Positions 33,129 to 42,326 of a stretch of 64,000 nucleotides of DNA are shown one piece after another. The notes under the pieces are model-generated. The model saw only the letters and a list, made by a program, of their open reading frames with translations, was not told where the DNA came from and did not search any database. A program made the position numbers and the translations under genes. Position 1 is the first letter of the stretch. Every line of letters starts with the position of its first letter. This stretch comes from Leifsonia sp. Root1293 (GTDB taxonomy: Bacteria > Actinomycetota > Actinomycetes > Actinomycetales > Microbacteriaceae), in the NCBI RefSeq assembly GCF_001425325.1, contig NZ_LMEH01000001.1, forward strand, positions 481,898 through 545,897, in the 5' to 3' direction.

Positions 33129-34013
33129 TCAGCCCGCGGACTGCTCCGAGCGGTCGATCGCCGGGCGCTCGACCGGCTGCGGAGCCGCGAGGTGCGCGTA
33201 CTCGCCAATGCGTGCCGTGCGCAGCACCCTGTCGAGCAACTGGTCGAAGTAGCGAGCCATCTCCTGGGCGCTGTCGCCGGGCCACGCGTGCAGCGGCTGG
33301 CCTGCGCCCTGAGCCTGCTGCAGCGAGGTCCGCTCCGGCAGCTGCGGGGAGAGCACGAGGGGGCCGAACATGTCACGCAGTTCCTTGATGCGGTACTGGT
33401 GCTCGAGAGAGGCGACCCGGGTGCGGTTGACGATGATGCCGAGGGGCTGCAGTCGCGACGACATCCCGCGACGGATCTCCTCGATGGCGCGCAGGGCGCG
33501 GTCGGCAGCGGCTACAGAGAAGAGGCCGGGCTCCGTCACGACGGCGACTCGATCGCTGGCGGCCCAGGCTGTGCGCGTGAGTGCATTGAGCGTCGGAGCA
33601 CAGTCGACGAGCACGAGCTCGTACTCCTTCTCGATGGTCTCGAGGGCGTCCTCGAGCTTCCAGATGTCGCGTTCGTGCGGGTGCGGACCATCGAAGTTGA
33701 TGGCTGACGGGCTGCCGATCATCACGTCGAGCTTGGAACCGGGGCGCCCACGCGTCCACCCGCTCGGAGCGATCGCGGAACGCACGATCTTCTCCTTCGG
33801 GCTCGCGAGCACGTCGGCCACGTTGAGGTGACCGGCGACGCTGACGGCCATGCCGGTCGACACATCGGACTGAGGGTCTAGGTCGACGACAAGGGTCCGG
33901 ATGCCGCGGGCGAACGCCGCTGAAGCGAGTCCGAGCGTCACCGTCGTCTTGCCGACGCCACCCTTGAGGGAGCTGACGGAGAGTACGTGCACAAGTAGAT
34001 ACGTTACCTTCAC
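33129..34013 (-). CDS. ParA-family ATPase
   Basis: A 294-aa P-loop ATPase. The deviant Walker A is KGGVGKTT (17-24) with the signature lysine Lys17; VVDLDPQSDVSTGM carries the A' aspartate and LVLVDCAPTLN is Walker B. It has the length and motifs of chromosomal or accessory ParA proteins. No ParB is adjacent, so it may position another cargo. GTG 34013 is taken as start; the GTG at 33992 (VHVLSV) is an alternative that fits the usual ParA N-terminus better. It is divergent from pyc, 56 nt away. Confidence 0.9.
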   Translation of the reverse strand: MKVTYLLVHVLSVSSLKGGVGKTTVTLGLASAAFARGIRTLVVDLDPQSDVSTGMAVSVAGHLNVADVLASPKEKIVRSAIAPSGWTRGRPGSKLDVMIGSPSAINFDGPHPHERDIWKLEDALETIEKEYELVLVDCAPTLNALTRTAWAASDRVAVVTEPGLFSVAAADRALRAIEEIRRGMSSRLQPLGIIVNRTRVASLEHQYRIKELRDMFGPLVLSPQLPERTSLQQAQGAGQPLHAWPGDSAQEMARYFDQLLDRVLRTARIGEYAHLAAPQPVERPAIDRSEQSAG

Positions 34014-34069
34014 TAGTCTGGGAGAACCTAACCGTCAGACCCGTACCGCGTGCCTCACGAAAGGCCTGT

Positions 34070-37000
34070 ATGTTCCAGAAGATCCTCGTTGCCAACCGCG
34101 GTGAAATCGCCATCCGCGCCTTCCGTGCCGCTTACGAGCTGGGCGCGAAGACGGTAGCAGTGTTCCCGTTCGAGGACCGCAACTCCCTGCACCGTCTGAA
34201 GGCCGACGAGGCGTACCAGATCGGCGAGCCCGGGCATCCGGTACGTGCCTACCTCGACGTCTCGGAGATCATCCGAGTCGCCCGCGAATCGGGTGCTGAC
34301 GCCATCTACCCGGGATACGGCTTCCTCTCCGAGAACCCTGAGCTCGCCGAGGCCGCTGCAGCAGCGGGGATCACCTTCATCGGCCCGGGGAAGCACGTGC
34401 TCGAGATGGCGGGGAACAAGGTCACGGCGAAGGAGCACGCCATCGCCGCCGGTGTCCCCGTGCTCAAGTCGACGCCGCCGTCGAAGGACGTCGAGCTTCT
34501 GCTCTCGCAGGCCGAGGAGATCGGGTTCCCCATCTTCGCCAAGGCCGTCGCCGGCGGAGGCGGACGCGGAATGCGCCGGGTCGCGAGCCAGGACAGGCTC
34601 CGGGCCGCCCTCGAGGAGGCAATGCGCGAAGCCGACAGCGCGTTCGGTGACCCGACGATGTTCCTCGAGCAGGCTGTGCTCCGTCCCCGTCACATCGAGG
34701 TGCAGGTTCTCGCCGACGCGAACGGCGAGACCGTTCACCTCTTCGAACGCGACTGCTCGGTGCAGCGCCGCCACCAGAAGGTCATCGAGATCGCGCCGGC
34801 TCCGAACCTTCCGGAGGAGACGCGACAGGCGCTCTACCGCGATGCCATCGCCTTCGCGAAGTCCATCGGCTACGTCAACGCGGGCACCGTCGAGTTCCTG
34901 CTCGACACCGCGGGGGAGCGGGCCGGCCAGCATGTCTTCATCGAGATGAACCCGCGCATCCAGGTCGAGCACACCGTGACCGAGGAGGTGACGGATGTCG
35001 ACCTCGTGCAGTCGCAGATCCGCATCGCCGCGGGGGAGAGCCTCGCCGACCTCGGTTTGCAGCAGGAGAACATCAAGCTCCGCGGAGCCGCACTGCAGTG
35101 CCGCATCACGACTGAGGACCCGACGGCGGGATTCCGTCCGGACACCGGCAAGATCACCACCTACCGTTCTCCCGGTGGTGCCGGCATCCGCCTCGACGGT
35201 GGAACCATCAACCCCGGTGCCAACATCAGCCCGCACTTCGACTCGATGCTCGCGAAGATGACAGCCAGGGGTCGCGACTTCCCCGCTGCGGTCGCTCGTG
35301 CCCGGCGTGCACTCGCCGAGTTCCGCATCCGAGGCGTCTCCACCAACATCTCTTTCCTGCAGGGAGTGCTCGAGGACCCGTCGTTCATCGCGGGCGACCT
35401 CAGCACGTCCTTCATCGAGGAGCGCCCGGAGTTGCTGCGCGGCCGGGTGTCGAAGGACCGCGGCACGAAGATCCTCAACTGGCTGGCCGACGTGACCGTC
35501 AACCAGCCGAACGGGCCGCGTCCGACAACCATCACGCCGACGGACAAGCTGCCGAAGATCGACCTGTCGCAGCCTGCGCCGGCCGGCTCGCGTCAGCGCC
35601 TGCTCGAACTCGGTCCGCAGGGCTTCGCCGCCGCGCTCCGCGCCCAGACGCCGTTGGCCGTCACCGACACGACGTTCCGTGACGCCCACCAGTCGCTGCT
35701 CGCGACGCGGGTGCGCACCCGCGATCTCACCGCGGTCGCGCCGTACGTCGCCAGGCTCACTCCGGAACTGCTCTCGGTCGAGGCATGGGGAGGCGCCACC
35801 TACGACGTCGCCCTGCGCTTCCTCGGGGAAGACCCATGGGAGCGCCTCGCCACTCTGCGCGAGTCGTTGCCGAACATCAACCTCCAGATGCTTCTGCGCG
35901 GTCGCAACACCGTCGGCTACACGCCGTACCCGACGAGCGTCACCGAGGCCTTCGTTGCGGAGGCCGCTGCCACCGGTGTCGACATCTTCCGCATCTTCGA
36001 TGCGCTGAACGACGTCGATCAGATGCGCCCGGCCATCGAGGCCGTGCTGGCCCAGGGAAGCGCCGTCGCCGAGGTGGCCGTCTGCTACACCGGCGACCTG
36101 CTCGACCCTGCCGAAGACCTGTACACGCTCGACTACTACCTGCGTCTCGCCGACCAGATCGTCGAGTCGGGTGCTCACATCCTCGCGATCAAGGACATGG
36201 CCGGCCTCCTGAGGCCTGCGGCCGCCGCGAAGCTGGTCACGGCGTTCCGCGACCGCTTCGACCTGCCCGTGCACCTGCACACGCATGACACACCGGGCGG
36301 TCAGCTCGCGACGCTGCTGGCGGCATCCGCTGCCGGTGTCGATGCCGTCGACGTGGCATCGGCACCCATGGCCGGCACGACCAGCCAGCCGTCGGCCTCG
36401 TCGCTGGTCGCAGCGCTCGCCCACACCGAGAGGGACACCGGCCTGTCGCTGGCGAACGTATCGGACCTCGAGCCCTACTGGGAGGCCGTGCGTCAGGTCT
36501 ACCGTCCGTTCGAGTCTGGACTGCCGGGACCGACGGGGCGCGTGTACCACCACGAGATCCCGGGTGGTCAGCTGTCGAACCTGCGCCAGCAGGCCATCGC
36601 ACTCGGCCTGGCGAACGACTTCGAGCTCGTGGAGGACATGTACGCCGCGGCCAACAAGATCCTCGGGCGCGTTCCGAAGGTCACGCCGTCGTCCAAGGTG
36701 GTCGGCGACCTCGCCCTGCACCTCGCCGCAGTCAAAGCGGACCCGGCCGATTTCGAAGCGAACCCCCAGAAGTACGACGTCCCCGATTCCGTCGTGGGCT
36801 TCATGGCCGGCGAGCTGGGCGAGCTGCCCGGCGGATGGCCCGAGCCGTTCCGCACCAAGGTGCTCGAGGGCCGAACGGTGCGCATCGGGGTCACCGAGCT
36901 GACCGACGAGGAGCGGACCGCCCTCGCCGGTGACAGCAGCACGCGTCGCGCTGCACTGAACACGCTGCTGTTCCCCGCACCCACCCGCCAGTACGAGCAG

Positions 37001-37474
37001 ATCCGCGAGCTCTTCGGCGACCTCTCCGTCGTCGACACCCCCGACTACCTCTACGGCATGCGCCAGGGCGCTGAGCACGTGGTCGAGATCGGAAAGGGCG
37101 TGCGGCTCTACGCCGGACTCGAGGCCATCGGCGAAGCCGACGACAAGGGCATGCGCACCGTCATGACCACGCTCAACGGCCAGTTGCGACCCGTCTTCGT
37201 CCGCGATCGGAGCATCGCCGTCGAGAGCAAGGCGGCCGAGAAGGCCGACGCCAGCCAGCCCGGCCAGGTCGCAGCGCCCTTCTCCGGCGTGGTGACCCTC
37301 CAGGTGGAGGTCGGCGCCGAGGTGACGGCCGGTCAGGCCGTCGCGTCCATCGAGGCGATGAAGATGGAGGCGGCCATCACGTCCCCCGTCGCGGGAGTCA
37401 TCGAGCGGGTCGCCATCCCGCGGACGCAGCAGGTGGATGCCGGCGATCTCCTCGTCGTGGTCGTGCCGCGCTAG
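34070..37474 (+). CDS. pyc: Pyruvate carboxylase
   Basis: A 1134-aa single-chain enzyme of full length. Order: biotin carboxylase (about 1-450; KAVAGGGGRGMRRV, ATP grasp; EMNPRIQVEHTVTE), carboxyltransferase (about 520-800; TDTTFRDAHQSLLATRVRT; metal-binding HLHTHDTPGG), and biotin carrier domain with EAMKMEA, biotinylated Lys about 1098. It makes oxaloacetate from pyruvate and bicarbonate, the main anaplerotic step in many actinobacteria. GAAAGG precedes the ATG. The long open frame on the opposite strand is a coding shadow. Confidence 0.97.
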   Translation: MFQKILVANRGEIAIRAFRAAYELGAKTVAVFPFEDRNSLHRLKADEAYQIGEPGHPVRAYLDVSEIIRVARESGADAIYPGYGFLSENPELAEAAAAAGITFIGPGKHVLEMAGNKVTAKEHAIAAGVPVLKSTPPSKDVELLLSQAEEIGFPIFAKAVAGGGGRGMRRVASQDRLRAALEEAMREADSAFGDPTMFLEQAVLRPRHIEVQVLADANGETVHLFERDCSVQRRHQKVIEIAPAPNLPEETRQALYRDAIAFAKSIGYVNAGTVEFLLDTAGERAGQHVFIEMNPRIQVEHTVTEEVTDVDLVQSQIRIAAGESLADLGLQQENIKLRGAALQCRITTEDPTAGFRPDTGKITTYRSPGGAGIRLDGGTINPGANISPHFDSMLAKMTARGRDFPAAVARARRALAEFRIRGVSTNISFLQGVLEDPSFIAGDLSTSFIEERPELLRGRVSKDRGTKILNWLADVTVNQPNGPRPTTITPTDKLPKIDLSQPAPAGSRQRLLELGPQGFAAALRAQTPLAVTDTTFRDAHQSLLATRVRTRDLTAVAPYVARLTPELLSVEAWGGATYDVALRFLGEDPWERLATLRESLPNINLQMLLRGRNTVGYTPYPTSVTEAFVAEAAATGVDIFRIFDALNDVDQMRPAIEAVLAQGSAVAEVAVCYTGDLLDPAEDLYTLDYYLRLADQIVESGAHILAIKDMAGLLRPAAAAKLVTAFRDRFDLPVHLHTHDTPGGQLATLLAASAAGVDAVDVASAPMAGTTSQPSASSLVAALAHTERDTGLSLANVSDLEPYWEAVRQVYRPFESGLPGPTGRVYHHEIPGGQLSNLRQQAIALGLANDFELVEDMYAAANKILGRVPKVTPSSKVVGDLALHLAAVKADPADFEANPQKYDVPDSVVGFMAGELGELPGGWPEPFRTKVLEGRTVRIGVTELTDEERTALAGDSSTRRAALNTLLFPAPTRQYEQIRELFGDLSVVDTPDYLYGMRQGAEHVVEIGKGVRLYAGLEAIGEADDKGMRTVMTTLNGQLRPVFVRDRSIAVESKAAEKADASQPGQVAAPFSGVVTLQVEVGAEVTAGQAVASIEAMKMEAAITSPVAGVIERVAIPRTQQVDAGDLLVVVVPR

Positions 37475-37508
37475 GCTCGAACGCTGTCCCCCGAAGAAAG
37501 AGGCACCA

Positions 37509-38807
37509 GTGCCCCCCAGTGACGACGGATTCGACCTGCGCGCACGCCGTGCCCGCGGCGCCGGAGACGAGTACAACAGCGAGCTCGCACCGCGGGCCGG
37601 AGACGACCTCGCCTCCGCGCTGCCCGAGAGCCTGAGCATCCAGGTCGACCTGCCTCCGGCACCCCGCCCCGAGGCGCCGGCCGACGAGATCGCCGTGGCC
37701 ATCCCAGAGCGTGCGGTGAACCCCGGTGTCGTGGCCGAGAACTCCACCCACTCCGTGCCGATCATGGTGCAGCCCCCGGTGCGGGCATCGGGACATCACC
37801 GCTCGCAGCTCGAGCCGATCGACCGTGACGAGGACGCCGCGGCGGGCTACAGCGGCGAGGGTCCCGAGTCGCCCAACATGCTCACGGCCGACAGGCTCAT
37901 CGAGCCCAACCGACGCACCCGCCCGGCGCCGGAGGGCGGCTGGAATCAGTTCCTCTACTCCGCGACCTTCCACACCGTGAATCGGGGCGACTCGCCCCGG
38001 GTGCTGGCACGCAAGGCGCTCGACGCGCGAATCCAGCGTCAGTTCTCCGGCGGAACGCGGTTCGTGCCCGTGCTCACCCGCAAGGGCGGCGTCGGCAAGA
38101 CGACAGTCACGGCACTGCTCGGAATGGCGCTGGCCTCCGCTCGCGAAGACCGAACCATCGCCATCGATGCGAACCCCGACAGGGGGACGCTGTCCGAGCG
38201 CATCACCCGGCAGACCCGCTCGACCGTCCGCGACGTCGTGAACAAGGCCCCGTCGATCGGCGGATTCACCGACTTCTCCGCCCTGGTCTCCCGTGACGAG
38301 ACCCGGCTCGACATCCTCGCGTCGGACACCGATCCCATGCTGAGCGAGGCATTCGACGCCGACGACTACAACGTCGTCGCCGACCTCTCCGCCCGTTTCT
38401 ACTCGATGGTCCTCACCGACTGCGGAACGGGCATCGTCCACTCCGTGATGCGGGCCACCCTGCAGCGAGCCGATTCCATCGTCATCGTCTCGGGCGGCAG
38501 CGTCGACGAGGCCAGGCTGGCATCCGAGACCCTCACCTGGCTCGAGGCCAACGGCTACGGCGACCTGGTGCGCAACGCCATCGTCGCCCTCAACACGGCG
38601 ACGCAGGGGACCAACCTGGTCAAGCTCGAGGAGATCGAGACGCATTTCCAGTCGCGGGTGCGCGAGATCGTGCGCATCCCGTACGACCCTGTCCTCGCCG
38701 CCGGCTCGGTCATCCACTGGAAGGACCTGAAGCCCCTCACACGTCATTCCGCCCGTGTCCTCGCCGCTCTCGTGGTCGAGGGCCTGCCCGTCGACCGTGG
38801 CCTCTGA
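37509..38807 (+). CDS. MinD/ParA-like ATPase with long disordered N-terminus
   Basis: A 432-aa protein. Residues 1-140 are acidic, Pro/Ala-rich and probably disordered. The ATPase domain starts near 140 (GGWNQFLYSATFHTVNRGDS) and has the P-loop KGGVGKTT (192-199), ANPDRGTL and LTDCGTGI as Walker-like motifs. The layout resembles actinobacterial MinD-like proteins such as EspI of type VII secretion, but no ESX genes are nearby. GTG 37509 has AGAGG upstream. It follows pyc by 34 nt and precedes def by 27 nt, which suggests cotranscription. Confidence 0.82.
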   Translation: MPPSDDGFDLRARRARGAGDEYNSELAPRAGDDLASALPESLSIQVDLPPAPRPEAPADEIAVAIPERAVNPGVVAENSTHSVPIMVQPPVRASGHHRSQLEPIDRDEDAAAGYSGEGPESPNMLTADRLIEPNRRTRPAPEGGWNQFLYSATFHTVNRGDSPRVLARKALDARIQRQFSGGTRFVPVLTRKGGVGKTTVTALLGMALASAREDRTIAIDANPDRGTLSERITRQTRSTVRDVVNKAPSIGGFTDFSALVSRDETRLDILASDTDPMLSEAFDADDYNVVADLSARFYSMVLTDCGTGIVHSVMRATLQRADSIVIVSGGSVDEARLASETLTWLEANGYGDLVRNAIVALNTATQGTNLVKLEEIETHFQSRVREIVRIPYDPVLAAGSVIHWKDLKPLTRHSARVLAALVVEGLPVDRGL

Positions 38808-38834
38808 GCCGCGGCCCCACTCCAGAAGAAGAGC

Positions 38835-39326
38835 ATGACCGACCGCACCATCCGCCTGTTCGGCGATCCCGTCCTGAAGACGGTCTCGAGTGAGATCGTC
38901 ACGATCGATGACGGCATCCGCTCGCTCGTGCAAGACCTCATCGACAGTGTGAAGCTCCCCGGCCGCGCCGGCGTGGCAGCCGCTCAGATCGGCGTGAACC
39001 TGCGCGCGTTCAGCTACAACGTGGACGGCGAGGTCGGCTACATCCTGAACCCCGTGCTCACCGAGCTGTCGGGGGAGCCGGAACTGGTCGACGAGGGCTG
39101 CCTCTCGGTTCCCGGCCTCTGGTATCCCACCCTGCGCTACCCGTTCGCGCGCGCCTCGGGCATCGACCTCGACGGCAAGCCCATCGAGCTGAGCGGATCC
39201 GGCCTCATGGCGCAGGCGCTGCAGCACGAGACAGACCACCTCGACGGTCTGCTCTACCTCGACAGGCTCGACAAGCCCAACCGGCGCTCCGCGATGAAGG
39301 AAGTGCGCGAGAGCACCTGGTTCTAG
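38835..39326 (+). CDS. def: Peptide deformylase
   Basis: A 163-aa deformylase. All three motifs are intact: GVAAAQIG (46-53), EGCLS (87-91, metal-ligand Cys89) and HETDH (131-135). It removes the formyl group from new proteins on the ribosome. Residue 52 and its neighbours match the usual GxGxAAxQ, here G-V-A-A-A-Q. ATG 38835 has AGAAGA upstream. Confidence 0.96.
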   Translation: MTDRTIRLFGDPVLKTVSSEIVTIDDGIRSLVQDLIDSVKLPGRAGVAAAQIGVNLRAFSYNVDGEVGYILNPVLTELSGEPELVDEGCLSVPGLWYPTLRYPFARASGIDLDGKPIELSGSGLMAQALQHETDHLDGLLYLDRLDKPNRRSAMKEVRESTWF

Positions 39327-39337
39327 CCGGTGGCTGG

Positions 39338-39366
39338 CGGATGCCGCCGCGCCAGTGCGGCATCCG
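39338..39366. terminator. Hairpin between convergent def and NIPSNAP genes
   Basis: A perfect 10-bp stem CGGATGCCGC / GCGGCATCCG with a 9-nt loop fills the 40-nt gap between the two converging stop codons. It may terminate both transcripts. There is no T-run, so termination may be Rho-assisted. The arms consist of the CGGATGC motif that is overrepresented throughout the window. Confidence 0.55.
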
Positions 39367-39672
39367 TCACTCGAAGACCGGAGTGAGGAATCGACGCTCG
39401 TACCGGCGGATGCACTGCGTGTCGCGGGCCAGCTGGAACGCCTCCAGGCATTCCGGGTCCGTCCTGGACGCCGTGCGGTAGGCCTCGTACTCGGCCAGCG
39501 ACGGGAAGGTGAACAGCGCGAACGCCTCGTCGCTGTCGCCCTCGCTCGGCATGAAGTAGCCGTGGTGGTCGCCGCCGAGCTTCTCGACCAGGCGGATCCA
39601 GGCGCGTCCGTAGGCCGTGAACTCGTCGAGCTTGTCCGGGTCGATCTCGTAGCGCAGGTGAATGGTGATCAT
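39367..39672 (-). CDS. NIPSNAP family protein
   Basis: A 101-aa protein with the NIPSNAP-type ferredoxin-like fold: MITIHLRYEIDPDKLDEFTA at the start, FTFPSLAEYEAYR in the middle and RRFLTPVF at the end. Family members are small dimeric proteins of uncertain function, related to antibiotic-biosynthesis monooxygenases. It is 27 nt downstream of the acetyltransferase gene and read with it. Confidence 0.85.
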   Translation of the reverse strand: MITIHLRYEIDPDKLDEFTAYGRAWIRLVEKLGGDHHGYFMPSEGDSDEAFALFTFPSLAEYEAYRTASRTDPECLEAFQLARDTQCIRRYERRFLTPVFE

Positions 39673-39699
39673 GACGGTCTCTCTCGGTTCAGGGGATGG

Positions 39700-40155
39700 T
39701 CAGACGGGCAGCGTGTAGCGCTGCTTGGCGCTCCGCGTTGCACCGGTGCGGTCGTAGAAGCGGATCGCGCCCTCGTTCCAGTCGGGCGTCTGCCACCGCA
39801 GCTCGCGGGCTCCGAGCGACGCGGCCAGTTCGCGGAGTGCGGTGAGCAGGAGTCCGCCGACTCCGGATCCCCGGGCCGCCTCGCGCAGGAACAGGCAGTC
39901 CATGTGCAGGAACTCCACCCCCTGCCAGGTCGAGGCCTCCAGACTGGCCGTCGCGTAGCCGACGATCCCGTCGTCGTCGGCTGCCACGATGGCGTGCAGT
40001 CTCGGTGCCGCGCCGAACAGCATCGGCGACAGCCTGGCGGCGAGATCAGGGGGCGGCGGCGCAGCGCGTTCGTAGTCGGCGTGCTCGTGGATGAGCTCGA
40101 CAAGCTGTCGAAGATCTGCTGGCGAGGCCACGCGCACGGTCGGTGTCGAGGGCAT
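39700..40155 (-). CDS. GNAT acetyltransferase
   Basis: A 151-aa GNAT-family enzyme. The acetyl-CoA pyrophosphate loop is RGSGVGG, preceded by MDCLFLREAA, and NEGAIRFYDRTGA is the usual C-terminal block. Substrate unknown. ATG 40155 (MPSTPTVRVA) is chosen over upstream codons; the preceding open frame has no family resemblance. It is probably cotranscribed with the NIPSNAP gene. Confidence 0.88.
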   Translation of the reverse strand: MPSTPTVRVASPADLRQLVELIHEHADYERAAPPPPDLAARLSPMLFGAAPRLHAIVAADDDGIVGYATASLEASTWQGVEFLHMDCLFLREAARGSGVGGLLLTALRELAASLGARELRWQTPDWNEGAIRFYDRTGATRSAKQRYTLPV

Positions 40156-40272
40156 GACGCCACTCTGCCTGTCCGAGACCGCGGTGCGGCATCCGTCGCC
40201 GGCGTGCCAGCGAGGGTGTCTGGATCTGGTGCCGACTTTGGCAGGATCCGGATGCCGCCGCAACGGCCGGGA

Positions 40273-40310
40273 ACGACGAAGGCCCCGGACGGATCCGGGG
40301 CCTTCGTCGT
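40273..40310 (-). terminator. Strong hairpin after the FadD15-like gene
   Basis: A perfect 17-bp stem, ACGACGAAGGCCCCGGA / TCCGGGGCCTTCGTCGT, with a 4-nt loop (CGGA) lies 14 nt beyond the stop codon of the ligase gene, before the GNAT gene. No T-run follows on that strand, an I-shaped terminator type reported for actinobacteria. It is the longest perfect stem noticed in the window. Confidence 0.8.
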
Positions 40311-40323
40311 GCGAGCGGAACTC

Positions 40324-42150
40324 TCAGCCCGCGAGGCTGATGCCCGTCGTCGCCGGCGCTCCGGCATACATCTCGTCGATCACATCGGCGAAGTCGGCGA
40401 GGATGACGTTGCGCTTGATGCTGAGCTTCGGAGTGAGGTGGCCGCTCTCCTCGGTGAGGTCCGTGGCCAGCACCTGGAACTTGCGGATCGATTCCGCCCG
40501 CGACACGTTCTCGTTCGCCACGTCGATGGCGCGCTGGATCTCGGCGATCACGACGGGGTTCACGGCGGCTTCTGTGACGGTCATGGCTGCGTCCTCGCCG
40601 GCGTTGTTCAGCCAGACGGGGAGCATCTCCGGGTCGAGCGTCACGAGCGCGGAGATGAACGGTCGGCGGTCGCCGACCACGATCACCTGTCCGACGAGCG
40701 GGTTCGCGCGGATCGGGTCCTCGAGAGCGGCGGGGGCGACGTTCTTGCCGCCGGCCGTGACGATGATCTCCTTCTTGCGGCCGGTGATGGTGAGGAAGCC
40801 GTCGGAGTCGAGAGCTCCGATGTCACCCGTGTGCAGCCAGCCGTCCTTGAGGGCGGCCTCGGTGGCCTCCGGGTTCTTCCAGTAGCCCTCGAACACGTTC
40901 ACGCCCTTGACGAGGATCTCGCCGTCATCCTCGATGCGGATGGAGACGCCGGGGAGGGCGGGGCCGACTGTGCCGATCTTCGACTTCGCCGGACGGTTCA
41001 CCGTCGCGGGGGCCGTGGTCTCAGTGAGGCCGTAGCCCTCGAGGATGGTGATGCCGAGCGAGTGGTAGAAGTGGCCGAGGCGGGCGCCGAGCGGAGCCGA
41101 TCCGGAGACCGCGTACTTCACCCGACCGCCGAGGGCGGCGCGGAGCTTGGAGTAGACGAGCTTGTCGAAGACCGCGAACTTGATCTTGAGGCCGAGGGGG
41201 ATGCGAGCGCCGTCCTCGAGGGCCTTGGAGTGGGCGATCGCGACATCGGCGGCCGAGCGGAAGATCTTGCCCTTGCCGCCGGTCTCGGCCTTCTGCTCCG
41301 AGACGTTGTAGACCTTCTCGAACACACGCGGGACAGCGAGCAGGAACGTCGGCTTGAAGCTCTCCATCGACGGCAGCAGGAAGCGCGTGTCCGGCTGGTG
41401 GCCGACGTTCACTCCGGCGTGCACCGACAGCACAGCGATGAGCCGGGCGAACACGTGCGCCGTGGTGATGAACAGCAGCGTCGAGGCGTCCTCGAGCACC
41501 TCACCGAGGCCGAGGCGGGCGTTGCGGCTGGTCTCGACGAAGTTGGCGTGCGTCAGTACGCAGCCACGGGGCTTGCCCGTCGAGCCCGAGGTGTAGATCA
41601 GGGTGGCGATGTCGGAACCGACGGCGAGGTTGCGACGACGCTCGATCTCGGCATCCGGAACATCCACGCCCTGGGCGACGAGCTTGTCGAGGTCTCCGAG
41701 GTCGATCTGCCAGACGTTCTGGATGAGCGGGAGCTCCGGGTGCACCTCGTCGAAGCGGGCGAAGTTGTCCGCCGTCTCGACGATCAGCGAGATGGCGCCC
41801 GAGTCGGAGAGGTTCCAGCGGATCTGGCTGGGCGAGCTCGTCTCGTAGACCGGAACCAGGACTCCGCCGGCGAACCACATGGCGAAGTCCACCAGGGTCC
41901 ACTCGTAGCGGGTCTTGGACATCAGGCCGACCTTGTCGCCCGGCTGGATGCCGGCAGCGACGAAGCCCTTCGCCAGAGCGACGACCTGGGCGTGGAACTC
42001 CCGCGTGGTGATGGGGGACCAGCCGCCATCCTTCGTCGGGGTGGAGAAGAGCACGGCATCCGGAGCCTCGGCGAGCCGACCGATCAACAGGTCGGTCGTG
42101 TTGGCTTCTGGGTCTGCTGGGCTCAGGGCGGGCGCGTCGAACTGATTCAC
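40324..42150 (-). CDS. Long-chain acyl-CoA ligase (FadD15-like)
   Basis: A 608-aa AMP-forming ligase. Motifs: LIYTSGSTGKPRGCVLTH (P-loop), GYGLTETTAPATVN (A5), GDIGALDSDGFLTITGRKKE (A7-A8) and a C-terminal Lys in LTPKLSIKRN. It activates fatty acids to acyl-CoA. Its place near an acyltransferase gene, aroG and pknL matches mycobacterial fadD15. GTG 42150 has AGGAGA upstream. It is divergent from the glucokinase gene. Confidence 0.92.
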   Translation of the reverse strand: MNQFDAPALSPADPEANTTDLLIGRLAEAPDAVLFSTPTKDGGWSPITTREFHAQVVALAKGFVAAGIQPGDKVGLMSKTRYEWTLVDFAMWFAGGVLVPVYETSSPSQIRWNLSDSGAISLIVETADNFARFDEVHPELPLIQNVWQIDLGDLDKLVAQGVDVPDAEIERRRNLAVGSDIATLIYTSGSTGKPRGCVLTHANFVETSRNARLGLGEVLEDASTLLFITTAHVFARLIAVLSVHAGVNVGHQPDTRFLLPSMESFKPTFLLAVPRVFEKVYNVSEQKAETGGKGKIFRSAADVAIAHSKALEDGARIPLGLKIKFAVFDKLVYSKLRAALGGRVKYAVSGSAPLGARLGHFYHSLGITILEGYGLTETTAPATVNRPAKSKIGTVGPALPGVSIRIEDDGEILVKGVNVFEGYWKNPEATEAALKDGWLHTGDIGALDSDGFLTITGRKKEIIVTAGGKNVAPAALEDPIRANPLVGQVIVVGDRRPFISALVTLDPEMLPVWLNNAGEDAAMTVTEAAVNPVVIAEIQRAIDVANENVSRAESIRKFQVLATDLTEESGHLTPKLSIKRNVILADFADVIDEMYAGAPATTGISLAG

Positions 42151-42326
42151 GGTATCTCCTTCGGCACCGGGTGGGACAGGTTCCTCACGGCCTCGGCGAC
42201 GGTGCCGAATCGGGAGGGGACGTCTCCGGTAGAACTTGTTGCATACACTCTACGTGGTGCGTTGTGCGGCCTCCGTGCTGGCAGCGCCGCGACATCCACC
42301 CCCCTTCCGCCCGAAAGGTCACCAGC

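Noticed and set aside
34055-37765. A 1236-codon open frame antisense to pyruvate carboxylase
   Set aside because: High GC at third positions keeps the opposite strand free of stops. The translation is low-complexity and Arg/Asp/His-rich, and the sense gene is unambiguous.
42171-42326. N-terminal extension of the glucokinase
   Set aside because: The extra 52 codons lie in the divergent promoter gap, contain no family sequence, and GTG 42327 has a ribosome site.
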